Shown one piece after another: positions 34,541 to 47,054 of a stretch of 64,000 bases of DNA. Positions within the stretch are counted from its first letter, which is position 1. Each line of letters starts with the position of its first letter. The notes beneath the pieces are model-generated. The model searched no databases. It saw nothing but the letters and a program-made list of their open reading frames with translations, and had not been told where the DNA came from. A program made the translations under genes and the position numbers. Source of the stretch: Coccinella septempunctata (Eukaryota > Arthropoda > Insecta > Coleoptera > Coccinellidae); NCBI RefSeq assembly GCF_907165205.1, contig NC_058193.1, positions 20,411,521 through 20,475,520 of the forward strand. The letters run 5' to 3'.

Positions 34541-37060
34541 TAATAATAATAATAGGCCTTTATTACCAATTCAATGACACAATAGAAACATAATTTATCA
34601 ATTACAACACTCACAGGGCGGAGTTCAGATGGGTGAATGCCCTCTGTTCTTCCACTCAAACCCTGATAAAAAAAGTTATTTAAAATTCATAATACAAAAA
34701 AAAAAATTCATAATACAGAGCACTGAGTCCCACAAAAAATAAGAAAACTTGATATCAAAGATTGACTCGTTATAAGTCAGAAAGAATTTTAACATCAACA
34801 AAACTAAATAAGACCCCGATGTACCAGCCTACCGGCGCGCACGCTGTTCACTGAATAATTGATCAAAGACACGACACCTAAAAGCAGACACGGAAAGAGT
34901 TCGGAAATCAATGTATTGGTTGTAGAGTTTATAGACATTGAATGAAAAAGATCTCTCAAATAACGTTAGTCTATGGGGAGGGGACGAGATGAGGCCACGA
35001 TTCCTTATATTCAGATTATGAATATCGGATCTAAATTTAATTTTCCTATGGAGATAAGAAGGGATTCCAGACGTCAACACCCTGTGATAAAGAACCAGTG
35101 CAGAAAGCTTGAACCTATTCATCATATTGAGCCATTTGATTTCATCGAGCTTATGACTTATTCTGTCAAATTTCCTGATACCATAGATGAATCTAAGACA
35201 AGAATTCTGAATTTTCTGAACCTTTCCGATAGTCTCCTGATCCAAACAAGCAAAATAAACTGCCGAACAATAGTTAAAACCAGAAAGAACTAATGAATTG
35301 CAGAGTGTAGCTTTCAAATCTCTAGGAAGGGAACGTCTGTGCGGATAAAGTAGGCGCAGACTCATTATAGACTTCTGGACACAAGATGCAATGTGGGTTC
35401 TGAACCGCAAGTTATGGTCCAAGAACAGACCCAGATTTTTCACACAATCTACTACCGGAATCATTACATTCGCGATCCTCAACTCAGCATTCAGACTCAA
35501 GGCACTGCAGATATCCCCTTTACCGAAAAAAATGGCCTTTGATTTGGACGGATTCAAAGTGAGCTGGTGAGCTTCAGCGATTTCACTCATAATTTTGAGA
35601 TCCTCGTTCACTCTCGCAATGCCCTGCTCTAACTGATCTTGAGGAAAACTATAGTATAGCTGTGTATCGTCCGCATAAAAGTGAGCAAGACAGTACTTCA
35701 AAAAAGTAATCATATAATGAGTATAAAGCACGAATAGCAGCGGTCCCAAGATCGATCCCTGAGGAACACCCAGCAAAACCATCAAGGGATCTGAAATGAC
35801 ATCACCAAACCTGACCTGCTGAGTCCTATCTGAAAGATAGCTCTTGATGAAAGCCACGGCACTCGATGAAAAACCTGTGAAGCGCATAATAGAAAATAGG
35901 ACGTCATGCACCAACGTATCGAATGCTTTCGAGTAATCCAATAAAATAAGGACTGTTATCAATCCCCTATCCGAAGCGGTCAAGATGTCATCAGTCACCT
36001 TGAGTAGGGCCGTTGTACAACTATGTCCCCGTCTAAAACCCGACTGCTCCTGTGGAATCACACTATACTTGTCTAAGTGCTCCCGGATTTGAACAGCCAA
36101 TACCTTTTCCAAGATTTTAGACATAGTTGGAAGAATACTTATAGGACGTAAGTCCCCATAACTTTCAACCTTAGAAGATTTGGGTATAGGTAAGATGATC
36201 GACTTCTTCCACAATTCAGGAAAGTAGCTTTCAACAATGCAACTATTTATAATGTGGACAACGAACTGCAATATAAATGGACAGCATAATCTCAGAAGTT
36301 GCGAGCCTATATCATCAATACCTCTCGATTCCGACTTGATCTCACAGAGATACTTAGATACTATGTCTTCGTCCACTAAATGGAACTCAAGTTTCTCCTC
36401 AAACTCACAGAATGAGTTACTGTCGTAGAATCTCATCACCTTCTCAGACTTCCCAATATCAACTTGTCTTTGAGAACCATTGAAGTAATCATTCATCTCA
36501 TCTACATTAGTCAGACTGTCAGGAACATCAATCAGCTTTTTCGTTCTGTTGATATTCAAATATTTTAGCTGTTTCCACATCTCACTTGTATCAGCTCCAC
36601 GAAAGACATGTGAGAAATATTTTTTCTTTTCAACTCGAATAAGTTCAGTGGTAGAATTTCGGAGCAATTTATAAGCGTTCCAGTGATGTTCCGATCTTGT
36701 CTTCTTGAATTTACTCTTGGCGGCGTCTCTCTCCTTCATTAGCTTTTTAATATTAGAGTTCAACCAAGGCGCAGGAGGTTTCGTGATGCGCTTAGAAACA
36801 TATGGGGCGTGTTTATTAAACAGATTTAAAATAACAGAGTTGAAATAATGTATTTTATCATCGATCTTACGTATCCTGAAGATCGCCTGAAGATCAGAGC
36901 TAGCTAGTTCCTCCTGAAAACTTTCAAAGGAGAATTGAGTGAAATCTCTAAAAGTTGCGTATCGTTCAGTTCGCTCAGTTGTGAACTCACCACTCAAGGC
37001 AAAAATCGGCATATCGTGATCGCTATAGTGACAGTCCAAGACATCCGTACATTTGAACGG
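34541..37060 (-). mobile_element. CR1/Jockey-group LINE inserted in the 34-kb repeat
   Basis: The 3' end (plus strand 34,541) has an ATT/TAA microsatellite tail, and the 5' end near 37,060 lies in the endonuclease. The host repeat resumes at about 37,061 (TGCATCGGAATTCATCC versus TGCATCTGAATTTATCC at 34,055). So the element is a 5'-truncated insertion of about 2.5 kb. Confidence 0.8.
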
Positions 37061-37066
37061 GTGCAT
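34829..37066 (-). CDS. LINE ORF2 (truncated endonuclease plus reverse transcriptase), 745 codons open
   Basis: Residues 14-20 (YSDHDMP) are the end of an APE-type endonuclease (S-D-H motif). Residues about 280-480 are the reverse transcriptase, with ILPIPKSSKVESYGDLRPIS, motif A LLDYSKAFD (375-383), motif B GVPQGSILGPLLF (433-445) and catalytic YADD (464-467). The C-terminal domain has LSGFNYCSAVYFACLDQETI. Most of the endonuclease is missing, and the apparent start codon comes from the 5' junction with flanking sequence. It probably cannot retrotranspose by itself, but 745 open codons imply a recent insertion. The FYADDTQLYYSF box and simple-repeat tail favour the CR1/L2/Jockey group. Confidence 0.85.
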   Translation of the reverse strand: MHPFKCTDVLDCHYSDHDMPIFALSGEFTTERTERYATFRDFTQFSFESFQEELASSDLQAIFRIRKIDDKIHYFNSVILNLFNKHAPYVSKRITKPPAPWLNSNIKKLMKERDAAKSKFKKTRSEHHWNAYKLLRNSTTELIRVEKKKYFSHVFRGADTSEMWKQLKYLNINRTKKLIDVPDSLTNVDEMNDYFNGSQRQVDIGKSEKVMRFYDSNSFCEFEEKLEFHLVDEDIVSKYLCEIKSESRGIDDIGSQLLRLCCPFILQFVVHIINSCIVESYFPELWKKSIILPIPKSSKVESYGDLRPISILPTMSKILEKVLAVQIREHLDKYSVIPQEQSGFRRGHSCTTALLKVTDDILTASDRGLITVLILLDYSKAFDTLVHDVLFSIMRFTGFSSSAVAFIKSYLSDRTQQVRFGDVISDPLMVLLGVPQGSILGPLLFVLYTHYMITFLKYCLAHFYADDTQLYYSFPQDQLEQGIARVNEDLKIMSEIAEAHQLTLNPSKSKAIFFGKGDICSALSLNAELRIANVMIPVVDCVKNLGLFLDHNLRFRTHIASCVQKSIMSLRLLYPHRRSLPRDLKATLCNSLVLSGFNYCSAVYFACLDQETIGKVQKIQNSCLRFIYGIRKFDRISHKLDEIKWLNMMNRFKLSALVLYHRVLTSGIPSYLHRKIKFRSDIHNLNIRNRGLISSPPHRLTLFERSFSFNVYKLYNQYIDFRTLSVSAFRCRVFDQLFSEQRARR

Positions 37067-37304
37067 CGGAATTCATCCTTATTATAGTATCAAATGTTCG
37101 GGAGGGTCTTACCAATTTTATAACTTCAATTAAATAATCGACTGGTATATCGCTGAACGCCTCAATAGCTTTCAAGCAATCCGAACATTCATTAATGTTT
37201 TTAATCGTTTTTCTGGTTGAATATCCCAAATCATGTTCTTCTTCGAAAGTTGTGACCTTCATTATATTCTTGTTTCTATTATTTTTCCTCCTTCTCAACC
37301 AAAG
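37061..37304. repeat. Remainder of the LINE-interrupted host repeat and flank
   Basis: TGCATCGGAATTCATCCTTA matches the continuation of the 34-kb repeat. The rest (to 37,304) holds an unrecognised minus-strand frame (NINECSDCLKAIEAFSDI) with a CxxC pair. It is cut by the two flanking LINEs. Confidence 0.4.
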
Positions 37305-40060
37305 TTCCTGGTTATTATTATTATTATTATTATTATAAAGTACAAATGAGTTGAGATAAATCTATATAACTCAAGGCAAAGGAATAATAAATAAATTCAC
37401 CATCCTGTACAGAAAATGAACAATCAAACAAATACTCTTTCCAGAAAAAAAAAAAACCACAAGTTGAAGAAAAAACGCCTTGGCCAGTCATCCTCCACAC
37501 CTCCATGCATCCCACCTATTCTTAAAAATGTTCACACTAGAGGAGTTCACTATCTCGGAGGGGAGCCCATTCCAAGGCTGGAATACTCTATTTGATATAA
37601 AATACTCCCGTCCTCGGGTGAAAAATTGCTCTCTTCTTAATTTATAGTTGTGTCCCCTTAGTTGATTCGTATTTAAGGTGAAAAGCGAAGACAAATCCAC
37701 TCCAAAGAATCCTCTAATAGCTCGAAAAACAGTTATCATATCGCCTCTAAGCTTTCGATCCGTGAAGGTGTCCAATTTCATCATGGATAACCGTTCTTCA
37801 TAACTTGGTCTTATGTTACCAAAAGGAATTCGGGTCGCCCTCCTCTGAACCTGCTCCAACAGGAGTTCATCTTGCTCAAAAGTAGGATGCCACACCGGAC
37901 CAGCGAACTCTGATATCGGACGTATGTAAGTCTTATATAGTGAAGACAAGGTCTGGCTGCTGCACCGATCAAAGCATCTTTGGATCATGTACAGGGATTT
38001 CTTGGCCTTGGTTGTACACTGCAATATATGTGAGCTCCATGTAAGGTTAGTATCCACTACAACACCCAGATCATTATGGGAGTCACAAGATTCAATGGGA
38101 TTTCCGTCAAAATAATATTGTATTCTGGGGTTGTTTCGACCAAGATGTAACACTCGACACTTCGCGAGATTGAGGGGTAACATCCATTCTTTGGTCCACC
38201 CCAATATGGCATCACAATCATCTTGCAGGACACAGGTCAGATTTGTATGGGTTATTGAAAAACTTCACATCATCGGCGTAGCAAGCACTAGTGGACGATA
38301 TCAGACTGGGCAACTCAGAGATATAGAGCAGGAACAATAGAGGACCCAAAACTGAACCTTGAGGAACACCACTCGAAACTGACCTGAACGAAGAACGCGC
38401 TACACCAACTTTGACTGAAAAGGACCGCCCGCAGAGAAATGCCTTCATCCAGCCAAGTAGACGGCCACGAATACCAAAAGTGTTCCATTTTATGAAGTAT
38501 CCGCTTAATCGGCACCCTGTCAAATGCGCTGGAGAAATCCAGGTAAATAACGTCTACCGGATTCTTACGATCCAATTCCGCAGTCCACGTATCAACACAT
38601 GTCAGCAAATTGGTTAAAATAGACCTTCCCGGAATGAAACCATGCTGTTCCTTAGGAATAACTGAAGTTGCCAGCAGGAATTCCAAAAGTTGGGAAGAGA
38701 TGATTCTCTCGAGAACCTTCAGCACTGCAGAAGTTAGACTGATTGGTCTATAGTTCCGAGGACAATGTTTATCTCCTTTTTTAAAGATAGGAGTTACAGA
38801 AGAGTAAGACCAAGACTTTGGCAGGGTTCCGGTTGAGAGCGAGATCTTGAAGATTTTAGTCAATGGAGAGCTTATAAAAGGAGCACATAACTTGAGGAAC
38901 GTAGAAGTGACATCATCGAGACCCGGAGACTTGCCAGCATCAAGGTCGAGAAGATGACCCTTCACAATTTCCTCATCTACCGTTATTTCATTTAAACTTT
39001 GACCATTTCTTGGTGCTCTCACTCGGGGCAAAGGAGTATTCGGTTCAGTCGAGAAGTTTTCAGAAAACGTTTCTGCGAAGATCTCTGCTATTTTCTCCTG
39101 ATCAGTCAGTAGGGTATCGTTCTCACGCAATGTTGGCGAAGATATGGTAGAGTTGAGTTGTTTTCGAACGTACTTATAAAATGTTTTCTTATTTTTTGCC
39201 TGGGTTAGTTTCCCCTCGAATGATTTTTTGGCCTCGCGAATTGTTAGGGAGAGGTAGTTCGAATATTTTCGATGATTTATAAAATCATGGGTTGCATGAC
39301 TCCGACTGTAACGCTGCCACAACCTCTTCTTGAGCCGGATCATTCCCAGAATTCTGTCACTAATCCATGGCTTTTTGGGGTTAGACCTGATGACCCTTTC
39401 AGTAGTGCACCTACCAACAATATCTAAGATAATGCTGTGGAACTTGTTCCACATAACATCCACATGTGTTCCATCCAGAATTGTGGACCAGTCTATTTCC
39501 AGAAGTAGTCTTTTAACCTCCTCGTAGTCGGTGAACTTAACTTTTTTTTCCTGAACCGCTGGTATCTCAGATGTATGGAACTGAATTTTAGTCGACAACA
39601 CAAGGTGATCAGACTTTCCCACTGGCGGATGATACTATACGTCGGATAATAGTTCAGCATCATCAACGAGTATCAGGTCTGGTGTAGTTGGGGCTTGATT
39701 TATTCTGAACCTAGTTGGCTCGGTTACAATTTGATTTAGGTTACTTTTGTTTAACATCTCGACAAAGGGGAAAGCAGGAGAACCATGCGATGGCAGATTC
39801 TGAAGGGGCCATTCGCGAATATCACCAAAATTAAAGTCGCCAGTAATTATAACGTTTTTTCTGTTTATAGACATATTTTCTAAGTAATCAAACATCAGTT
39901 GGTCGTATACAGAAGCGCGTGGACGATAGATGCAGCCTACACTAAGTGAAAGATCCCTCGACTGAATGTCAATGAAAATATTATCTAGGCCCGGCGTGTT
40001 GAAAGAGAATTCAGTCACATTATAGGATTTCAAAAGGTTATCGTAAATAAGTATTCGTGG
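37305..40060 (-). pseudogene. CR1/Jockey-group LINE with endonuclease, frame-broken
   Basis: The 3' tail is a run of TAA units (plus strand 37,316-37,336). Reading down from 40,060, 39,635-40,033 is the endonuclease (GCIYRPRASVYDQL, VIITGDFNFGDI, TTPDLILVDD). After a break comes the catalytic KSDHLVL and linker (39,622). The RT is at 38,315-39,622 with VTPIFKKGDKHCPRNYRPIS, HGFIPGRSILTNL and motif A VIYLDFSSAFD. A frame shift near 38,480 leads to SSGVPQGSVLGPLLFLLYIS and CYADDVKFF. A small deletion then joins WMLPLNLAKCRVLHLGRNNP and the C-terminus (37,488-38,204). It is related to the LINE at 54,972-56,986. Three frame breaks make it inactive. Confidence 0.88.
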
Positions 40061-42360
40061 AGGAATCTATTCGTCGCTAGTTATAAGGAAGATATCATAA
40101 AGATGGCATCACTTCTGCGAGAATAAAATCATGGTAAGGAAACTTCCTTACTGACCCATGTGTGAAGATCCAGAGAAATAAACATTGTCCACTTGCCTAA
40201 TAGAGTTATCACTTTCTGTGATCAATATCTTACATTTTCTTGTAGGTCTTTATTCAAATATATTATGACTGATTGAAAGGAATGAATATGTACAAGAAAA
40301 TAGTTTGGGGATGATGAAGTAATGAGGTTGAACTCCATCTAGTTGAAAGTGAGGTCTTCTTGCTAAAGCATATTGTCATCTTTATCAAGCTGATTCTCTT
40401 AACTTCCTGTTATGAACGAATCTATCATTTTTTCAAGCAGATTAAAGTAAATATTACTGACTGAAAATACTTACTCAATTCTGCTTCGAGAAGTAATAAA
40501 TCCGTTCATGACACTAATTTCAGATAATCAACTTGATGAGGATCCGAATATCATCTTAAAATTAGTGAGGCAATAGCTCACAGGCCATTGCCAAGAGAAA
40601 TGGATGCCGAGAAATTCAAGTAGAAGTTTCCCAAAACATATGGGCGGAATTTGGAAATACTTTAGGTATATTTTTGATTGTCTACAAAAAAATTGACAAC
40701 ATTTTGAAAATTTTTTCATTATTTTCATGTTTCATTGCAACTTTTGCTGTCGTAATTTTTCTACTCTTTTTTAATTTTTCGGTACTAACAAGTGTTTGTT
40801 GTTTGGTCAAGTGTTTGGTATTTTTGAGAAGAAAATCGAAATAGGTACACCTTCGAAACATGGTGTTACTCAACTCCGTGTCATTACGCTAACAGGGTTG
40901 ATACGAATTGATTTTAATTAATCGTATAAAATATATCCCTTTCTAATCCAAGTTTACAACTTTCTACAAATCTTCCGATTTTGCATGGGGACCGAGATAT
41001 AAAAAATTGTACTTTCTTAAATTGACACACTGTATATCTTATTGATTTCGATCATTAATTATCTGCCCCCTGCCCTAATAATGTATGATATTTTTTCAAC
41101 GAGGAAGGTTTCTTATCAGGGATTTGTATGATTATCCATCAAAGTTTAATCCTGAATTCCATGAGAAAAAAGGGCATTTGAAGGATTGTTGTATTTCATT
41201 GCAATATTCTGCTATTTTAAAATGTATGTGAAAGTTAAAAAAATAAAAATGAATGGACTTTTCCTTTCAAATTAAAATTCAAATCAACTTCAAATCGCGA
41301 TTATTTATGGATAATTTCATTATCTGCAGTTTAATTGACACCCAAAATCTAATTTCTGCAAAATATAGTACTGAAGCGGAACAAGTGCTTCTGTCATAAT
41401 TCCTATACCAATTTCTAGAACAAGGAAATGAATGTCATAAGATCATCTATTCTCCTGCTGCTCTCTCGCAAACAACTTCACCTCAATTAATAAACTCTAG
41501 TGACATTTTCAATTTCTGGACGCTTGTATATTTGATCTCGAACCCTTAACAATTAATCCCTCCAGCCAAAGTTGCCGAGCTAATTTCTACAAAGGTAAGT
41601 TACGTGCGATAGTTTGGTCGAAGCATGGACGAACTTTTCAGAATTCCTCAAACTTCAACCTGAAGTTTGGCCGTTAAGAACAATGGTTTTGTATCATTAT
41701 CGATTCCCGTGTTTCCATTCCGTGGTGAACTCACCGGTTCCTGATATGCACCTTCAACTTTTACGCAGTTTGGAGACTTTTGCTGGCAGCGGTGGAGAGA
41801 GTCGGTATGTGCTATTCAATTGGACGATGGGAAAGTTGGAAATCCCTAATGAGTGTTGAAAATAGTAGGATCATCCATACGAGAAGTTGAAGAGAGGAGT
41901 TTGATTCGGATAGGAAGTTTCAAGCAGATATCTGAAGAACTTTGCTAACTCCTATGCTGATTTTATCGGAACAGAAATTAATTGCTTCATGAATAATTTT
42001 ATGTTGGATATTTTGTATTTTACAAAGCTCTGAGAAGTTATATTATGAGAAGATAACAAAGGGCAGAGGGTATTGAGTGAAGCAATAGGGTCAAACTAAG
42101 TTCATTCGATGTTTCGAAGATATTTGATAATACAGTGAGCGAACAAATTACTGGACTATTTTTGAACACTAATAATATTCAATTGATAAAATTAAAACAT
42201 GAACAAACCACATTAATCAACGTTAATGTGAGATTGTTCACTTGAAAATTGAATGCAATAAATGATTTCCATTGGTATCCTTGGTGTATCAATTGGTCGT
42301 TACGGGGTGTAGCTTTTTTGGAATAGTTTAGATTTAAGTACGAAATCTTCTTTTAGTGGA
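40061..42360. other. Gene-free stretch
   Basis: AT-rich. A 29-nt candidate microexon (CCTCCAG acceptor, GTAAGT donor near 41,574-41,594) and the ORF at 41,629-41,859 were noticed. Neither has recognisable similarity. No repeat in it matches the rest of the window. Confidence 0.4.
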
Positions 42361-43160
42361 TGGAATTTTATTCAATATTGGCAAGTGCTACTGGGTACTA
42401 TACATTTACCCAGAGCGCCACCCAATATGAAACGGTGTCCGGCGTACTGAATTAAGGAAAATATGGGACATATGCTATTGTCTTCGTCTTGGTTTTTATC
42501 TGGAGGGGATTGAGTCGGACACCGTTTCATATTGGGTGGCGCTCTGGGTAAATGTATAGTACCCAGTAGCACTTGCCAATATTCCATCTCCATGTCCATC
42601 GTAGAAAAGCAGATGCTGACCATGGTTTCGGTCTCATTTGGCCACATCAGAGCAACATAGCATTTTTCTACGATGGAGAACGTTTGGAATTGATAGAACT
42701 TTATTCAATATTGGCAAGTGCTACTGGTTACTATACATTTACCCAGAGCGCCACCCAATATGAAACGGTGTCCGGCGTACTGAATTAAGGAAAATATGGG
42801 GCATATGCTATTGTCTTCGTCTTGGTTTCTATCTGGAGGGAATTGAATCGGACATCGTTTCATATTGGGTGGCGCTCTGGGTAAATGTATAGTACTCAGT
42901 AGCACTTGCCAATATTGAATAAAGTTCTATCAATTCCAAACGTTCTCCATCGTAGAAAAATGCTATGTAGCTCTGATGTGGCCAAATGAGACCGAAACCA
43001 TGGTCTGCATCTGCTTTTCTACGATGGAGCGTACTCCATTTGGGGCCTTGACGATGGAAAATTGGCTAGTTGAATTCAGATCGTAACACTTGTTGATTTT
43101 CATTTCCGCGGGTGGTATGCATCTGAATTTAACCTTATTATTTCTCATGAATATTGGAGT
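42361..43160. repeat. Array of alternating inverted repeats
   Basis: Two hairpin units occur (42,377-42,583 and about 42,707-42,935). In each, CCCAGAGCGCCACCCAATAT and GAAACGGTGTCC is mirrored by GGACACCGTTTCATATTGGG and TGGCGCTCTGGG around a loop of about 75 bases. Between and after them, a second module (CGTAGAAAAGCAGATGCTGA; TTTCTACGATGGAGAACGTT) appears in opposite orientations. The last part continues into CACTTGTTGATTTTCAT as in the 34-kb repeat. Confidence 0.75.
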
Positions 43161-43560
43161 GAGCAATCTACGAAAAAGTTATGGTGAAAACATACTTTGC
43201 TCTTTTCGTATATGTACGTTTTATGGCTTCCTCATTTGGTGGGATTCACCTGAGGCCCATATCTTTTTGAACAGAGCAATTGAGAACTTTAGTTGGCATG
43301 GAAAGCTTCTCTATATCTGAATATTTCAGAATATATGGTATATTAACCTCTAACTCGAAATTTATTTTTTATTATTTGTTCACTAAAACACATATGAGTG
43401 AATAATTATTAATGGCACCTTCCACAAGAATATAAATCATTACAAGATATTTGTGTAACTATTCCATATAATATACTCATGATTTACTTTGCGATTAAGT
43501 TCTAGTATCGAAAAATTTTAGGAAATTGTTTTAAATCCAATTTCCACCTACTTTTGTATA
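43161..43560. other. Spacer
   Basis: Continuation of single-copy-looking AT-rich sequence; nothing supported. Confidence 0.4.
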
Positions 43561-44772
43561 GTTGGGGAGAGAGAGAAATTCGGGATTTACTCTAGCGTTT
43601 CAGATTAATATAAGGGCAGAACCTTGGACCCTGTAGAGTCATACATACTCGGTTAATTACATGTTGAAAAGTATATATTCTCTTAATCTGACAATTTACG
43701 CGAGACGAAAATGTGTGGAAAGGCGCAAAAAAAAAGTCACGAGTACATTCTCGAGCGCGGTGGCTTTTTTTCTCATATTGGTGCTTATGATTCAAGAATA
43801 ATGGAAAAAATATAATTTGACAGTTTCAGCAAGCCGAAACAATAAAAATTCGCCATAAAGGTCACAAAAACCAGTTTTTTTTTAATTACCTCTTCCCCTG
43901 CGTTTCAAATTGTTTTCGCATTCATCATAAAAGTTGTAGGGCATAACGTTTTCTACAAATTTTGTCCGAAGCAATTTTTTCTACGTTTGACCGTTTTCGA
44001 TATATACCTGTGGCGATGAATGTACATACATTAGACTGGGTTTCTACATTGGCCTTGGTCTTTCGCATGTGTGGCTAAGCTCCTCGCCCTTATTATCGCT
44101 CTCTAACTCGAAAACGGTTAAGAGTAGGCAAAATTGGTGCAGACAAAAGTTGTATAGAATTTTATTATGCACGACTTTCATAATGAATACAAAAACGATT
44201 AGAGGTATACGAAGGGAGATATTTAAAAAAAATGCCTTGTTATCATCTTCAAACTGTCAGTTTAAGAAAAAACCCCCTGATAAGTGTCGATTAATGCGTC
44301 AACACCTCTGCAACACTGAGATTAACCATCTGTATGAAAATGTGATACGCTCGAGTATGTACAAGTAACTTTTTTTTGCATTTTCAAAGCACTGTTGTGA
44401 CCTTGCGTCACGTCCGAATTGTCAGTCCTTTGAAAACGTAGCTTCCTTTGGGTCCAATTAACATCTGACAAGCTCGAAATTTTTGTTTACCATTTTTAAC
44501 TCTTCCGTACGGCCATCCCCACCACGCAAACTGTCAGATTAACATGAATTTATAATGAGAGACACATAGGGCATATACAGTATCTTAATCTGACCCGCTG
44601 GATTATGTACACCTGACGATTTTCTTTACATCTTTGAGAACCTGCAGACGCTTTCCTCACCGCTGAAAGTGCATACATCATGAAAGCTTTTTCCTTTCCA
44701 CCATCTAATCTAATCCACTAGGTCCCTGCGACGCTCGATGAAATCCTGATTTAGCATCGTCGGCTCCCCAAC
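43561..44772. mobile_element. TA-flanked element with recurring CTCGAG motif, copy 2 (inverted)
   Basis: It starts GTTGGGGAGAGAGAGAAATT at 43,561 (TA before) and ends CATCGTCGGCTCCCCAAC at 44,772 (TA after). Its left end matches the right end of the 8.8-10.3 kb copy, so it lies in the opposite orientation. Shared internal blocks include TTGCGTCACGTCC, GGGTCCAATTAACAT and TCTTAATCTGAC. The motif occurs near 43,760, 44,347 and 44,585 in variant form. No ORF of substance. 1,212 bp. Confidence 0.8.
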
Positions 44773-45014
44773 TACTATTTGCGTCTAGACTAAGTCCCAG
44801 TAGGAAGTACAAACGTATATAGATCATGTACAATTATTTTGAAGAAGATTTCACGCCTTTCACATGTATTAGCAAAATAACTAACACGGTTTCATGTTAC
44901 TTTCATTTTCTTCACCGTAAAGTGGATAAAACGGAAAGCTTGAAAACTAATGAAGGCTTCTCGTTTTTTTCAAGCAAGTTTTTCGAACTGTTCAAGTACA
45001 TTGAAAGATAACAA
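44773..45014. other. Spacer
   Basis: AT-rich, no supported feature. Confidence 0.4.
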
Positions 45015-45129
45015 TTTATGTTTCATCATCAGATGTATCAGCGTATGAAATACATATTTCAGAGTCACTCTCACTTATTTCCGAGATGTTTTTACTTTTT
45101 TGAACCTTTGTATAATATATTTTTTTATA
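45015..45129. repeat. Host repeat copy B, left part
   Basis: TGTATCAGCGTATGAAATAC, TCAGAGTCACTCTCACTTAT and TTCCGAGATGTTTTTACTTT match the complement of 26,740-26,850 in copy A. The repeat stops at TA (45,128-45,129), where the composite transposon begins, and resumes at 57,592. Confidence 0.75.
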
Positions 45130-45175
45130 CAGGGTGTCTCAAGTTCGAGTGCCTATTAGACGTTTCTGGAGAACT

Positions 45176-45840
45176 TTCATTCATTCATTGCTGTATCCCG
45201 TTACCAGGAATAAATCTACAAAAAGAAGAAGAAAAAAAAAAAATTCGAACAGACTTGTAACTTCTTAGTGCTAGTTGCGACTGTGTGCCCTCCTGTGACT
45301 AAAGAGACCCAACCGTGACCTGCAGATCCTTCCACACTCAGGGCATGGATAGTCTCCAACCAGATCTGGCCGCCGCTGTATACTTCTCGATTCTCCATTA
45401 TAACTGTGGACCAAAGACCTCCACTGTGACCTGTCTAACGCTAGTTGTTCCCAGTTATGATTAGCATTAACTGATTTTAGGGATTGATGTAGTGTATCCT
45501 TAAACCGCTTATACTGGCCTCCTGGTTTTCGGGCTCCCTCAGTGAGTTCGCCGTATAGAGCTATTTTGGGGAGTCTTGTGTCTTGCATCCTCAGAATGTG
45601 GCCGCTCCATCTGAGTCGGGCCCTCGTTACTTGAGTCTCAATTGTTGTACAACTCGCGCTGCAAGACTTCTGCATTCGAAACTTTGTGGAACCATCTGAT
45701 GTGCATTATCTGTCTTAGATGACGTTGCTGCGTCTGTTCAAGCTGTTTAATATGTCGCCTGTAGGGAGTCCAGCTTTGGCTTCCGTAAAGAAGCGTTGGG
45801 AGGACCACTGCTCTGTAAACAGCTGTCTTGGTCTTCAGAT
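45176..45840 (-). pseudogene. RTE 3' half, inserted in the DD41D left TIR
   Basis: The minus strand from 45,840 encodes VYRAVVLPTLLYGSQSWTPY, QRHLRQIMHIRWFHKVSNAE, GHILRMQDTRLPKIALYGEL, KFVNANHNWEQLALD-type sequence and a C-terminal finger CPECGRICRSRLGLFSHRRA. It then ends in an ATTC-repeat tail at 45,176. The preceding GAGAACT (45,169-45,175) recurs at 52,599-52,605, identifying the insertion. At 45,838-45,840 the RTE sequence breaks off into transposase sequence through a 3-base overlap (ATT). Only the C-terminal part of RT is left here. Confidence 0.85.
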
Positions 45841-46785
45841 TTCATTTTCCTCATCATCAACTACCCTTCTTTTGTATTCTTTAGGGGCTCTTACACATCC
45901 AAAACTTTGAAAGTTTGAAACATATTTTCTAAAGATCTTCTCCGTCATGGAAGGTAAATGGGGATACTTCTCGTTGAAGGCCCGGCAGGTTCTACTAATA
46001 ATTCTGTCACATTCACCATGTATATTAAATAGATCCAGAATTTCGTAATTAGAATAACGGTTCATTTTGTTAAATCGAGAAATGTAGATAACGAATAACA
46101 ATAACACCTGACACTTGTGAATTATTAACAGATAATTTATCTTCTATGGGTACAGAGTGTTCCCATGGTTTCGAAAGAATATTCATTGAATTTTTTTAGA
46201 TGCAATCAATTTGACTCTACGTACACCATAAATCCAGAAAATCTCAAATAACCCAGAAATTATTGAATTTAGGAGCATAATCATGTGAGAAAACTATCAT
46301 TATTTTTGACCGCAGAATCCAACACAATTATAAAAAAATAGGGTTCTAATTTGAAAAACAGAAGTTATGGCCAATTTAAGATCACAATTTTCAACACAAA
46401 ATTTGAAACACCCTGTGATGATATTTTTGAAATCCAAAAGATGCATGACCTTTTCACATCCTTCCTCTTCGATGTTGTAAAAACGGTTTACGCTCAGGAT
46501 ATTTAAAATAAGAATAATGAACATATTACTGACTGAACATATTTGACTTTATTTCCAGTTTTTTTTGGATATTTTGAAAACTATTCGATTTAATACAATG
46601 GTTTCAACAGAAATGAATTCACTATTGAATACTCGATCAAACCAGGAATAGAAAACTTGAAAAAAAATTTTTCGTCGAATTTATTTTCACTCCCTGTATA
46701 ACCAGAAGTTTTTGGGCTTCGAAAATATTTAAGCTCTGTAGAGAACTTCGAACAATATCATAATCCCAATTTTCAGATTTCAAAT

Positions 46786-47050
46786 ATGTCTAGTTCTCTC
46801 TCGAAGATTATGGCTAATCGTCTGGTTCCACTCTTAGAGAAGCTTTTACCTGAATCCCAGTGCGGCTTTCGACCAAATCGAGGTACGGTGGACCTAATTT
46901 TTACACTGCGACAGCTACAAAAAAAGGCCCGTGAACAACAATCAAGGATTTATACAGCCTTCATCGATTTAAGCAAGGCATTCGACTCGGTGAATCGGAG
47001 AGCGCTATGGAAAATCATGGCACGTCTAGGAGTACCCGAAAAATTCCTAT
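46786..47050 (+). pseudogene. RTE reverse transcriptase fragment, left palindrome arm
   Basis: It encodes SSSLSKIMANRLVPLLEKLL, ESQCGFRPNRGTVDLIFTLR and motif A RIYTAFIDLSKAFDSVNRRA, ending GVPEKFL. It is the RT fingers and first catalytic Asp of the RTE family, followed by a stop where the next repeat begins. It is the inverted duplicate of 52,345-52,598, which is in the original orientation of the RTE insertion. Confidence 0.85.
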
Positions 47051-47054
47051 AGTC

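Noticed and set aside
37023..37298. Zinc-finger-like minus-strand ORF
   Set aside because: A single CxxC pair in a fragment cut by two LINEs; no further ligands.
41614..41859. 81-codon plus-strand ORF with nearby splice-like sites
   Set aside because: No recognisable domain; the apparent first codon is not ATG; the 29-nt microexon upstream is too short to support alone.
42705..42905. Minus-strand ORFs inside the hairpin array
   Set aside because: They recur because the array repeats; no protein motif is present.
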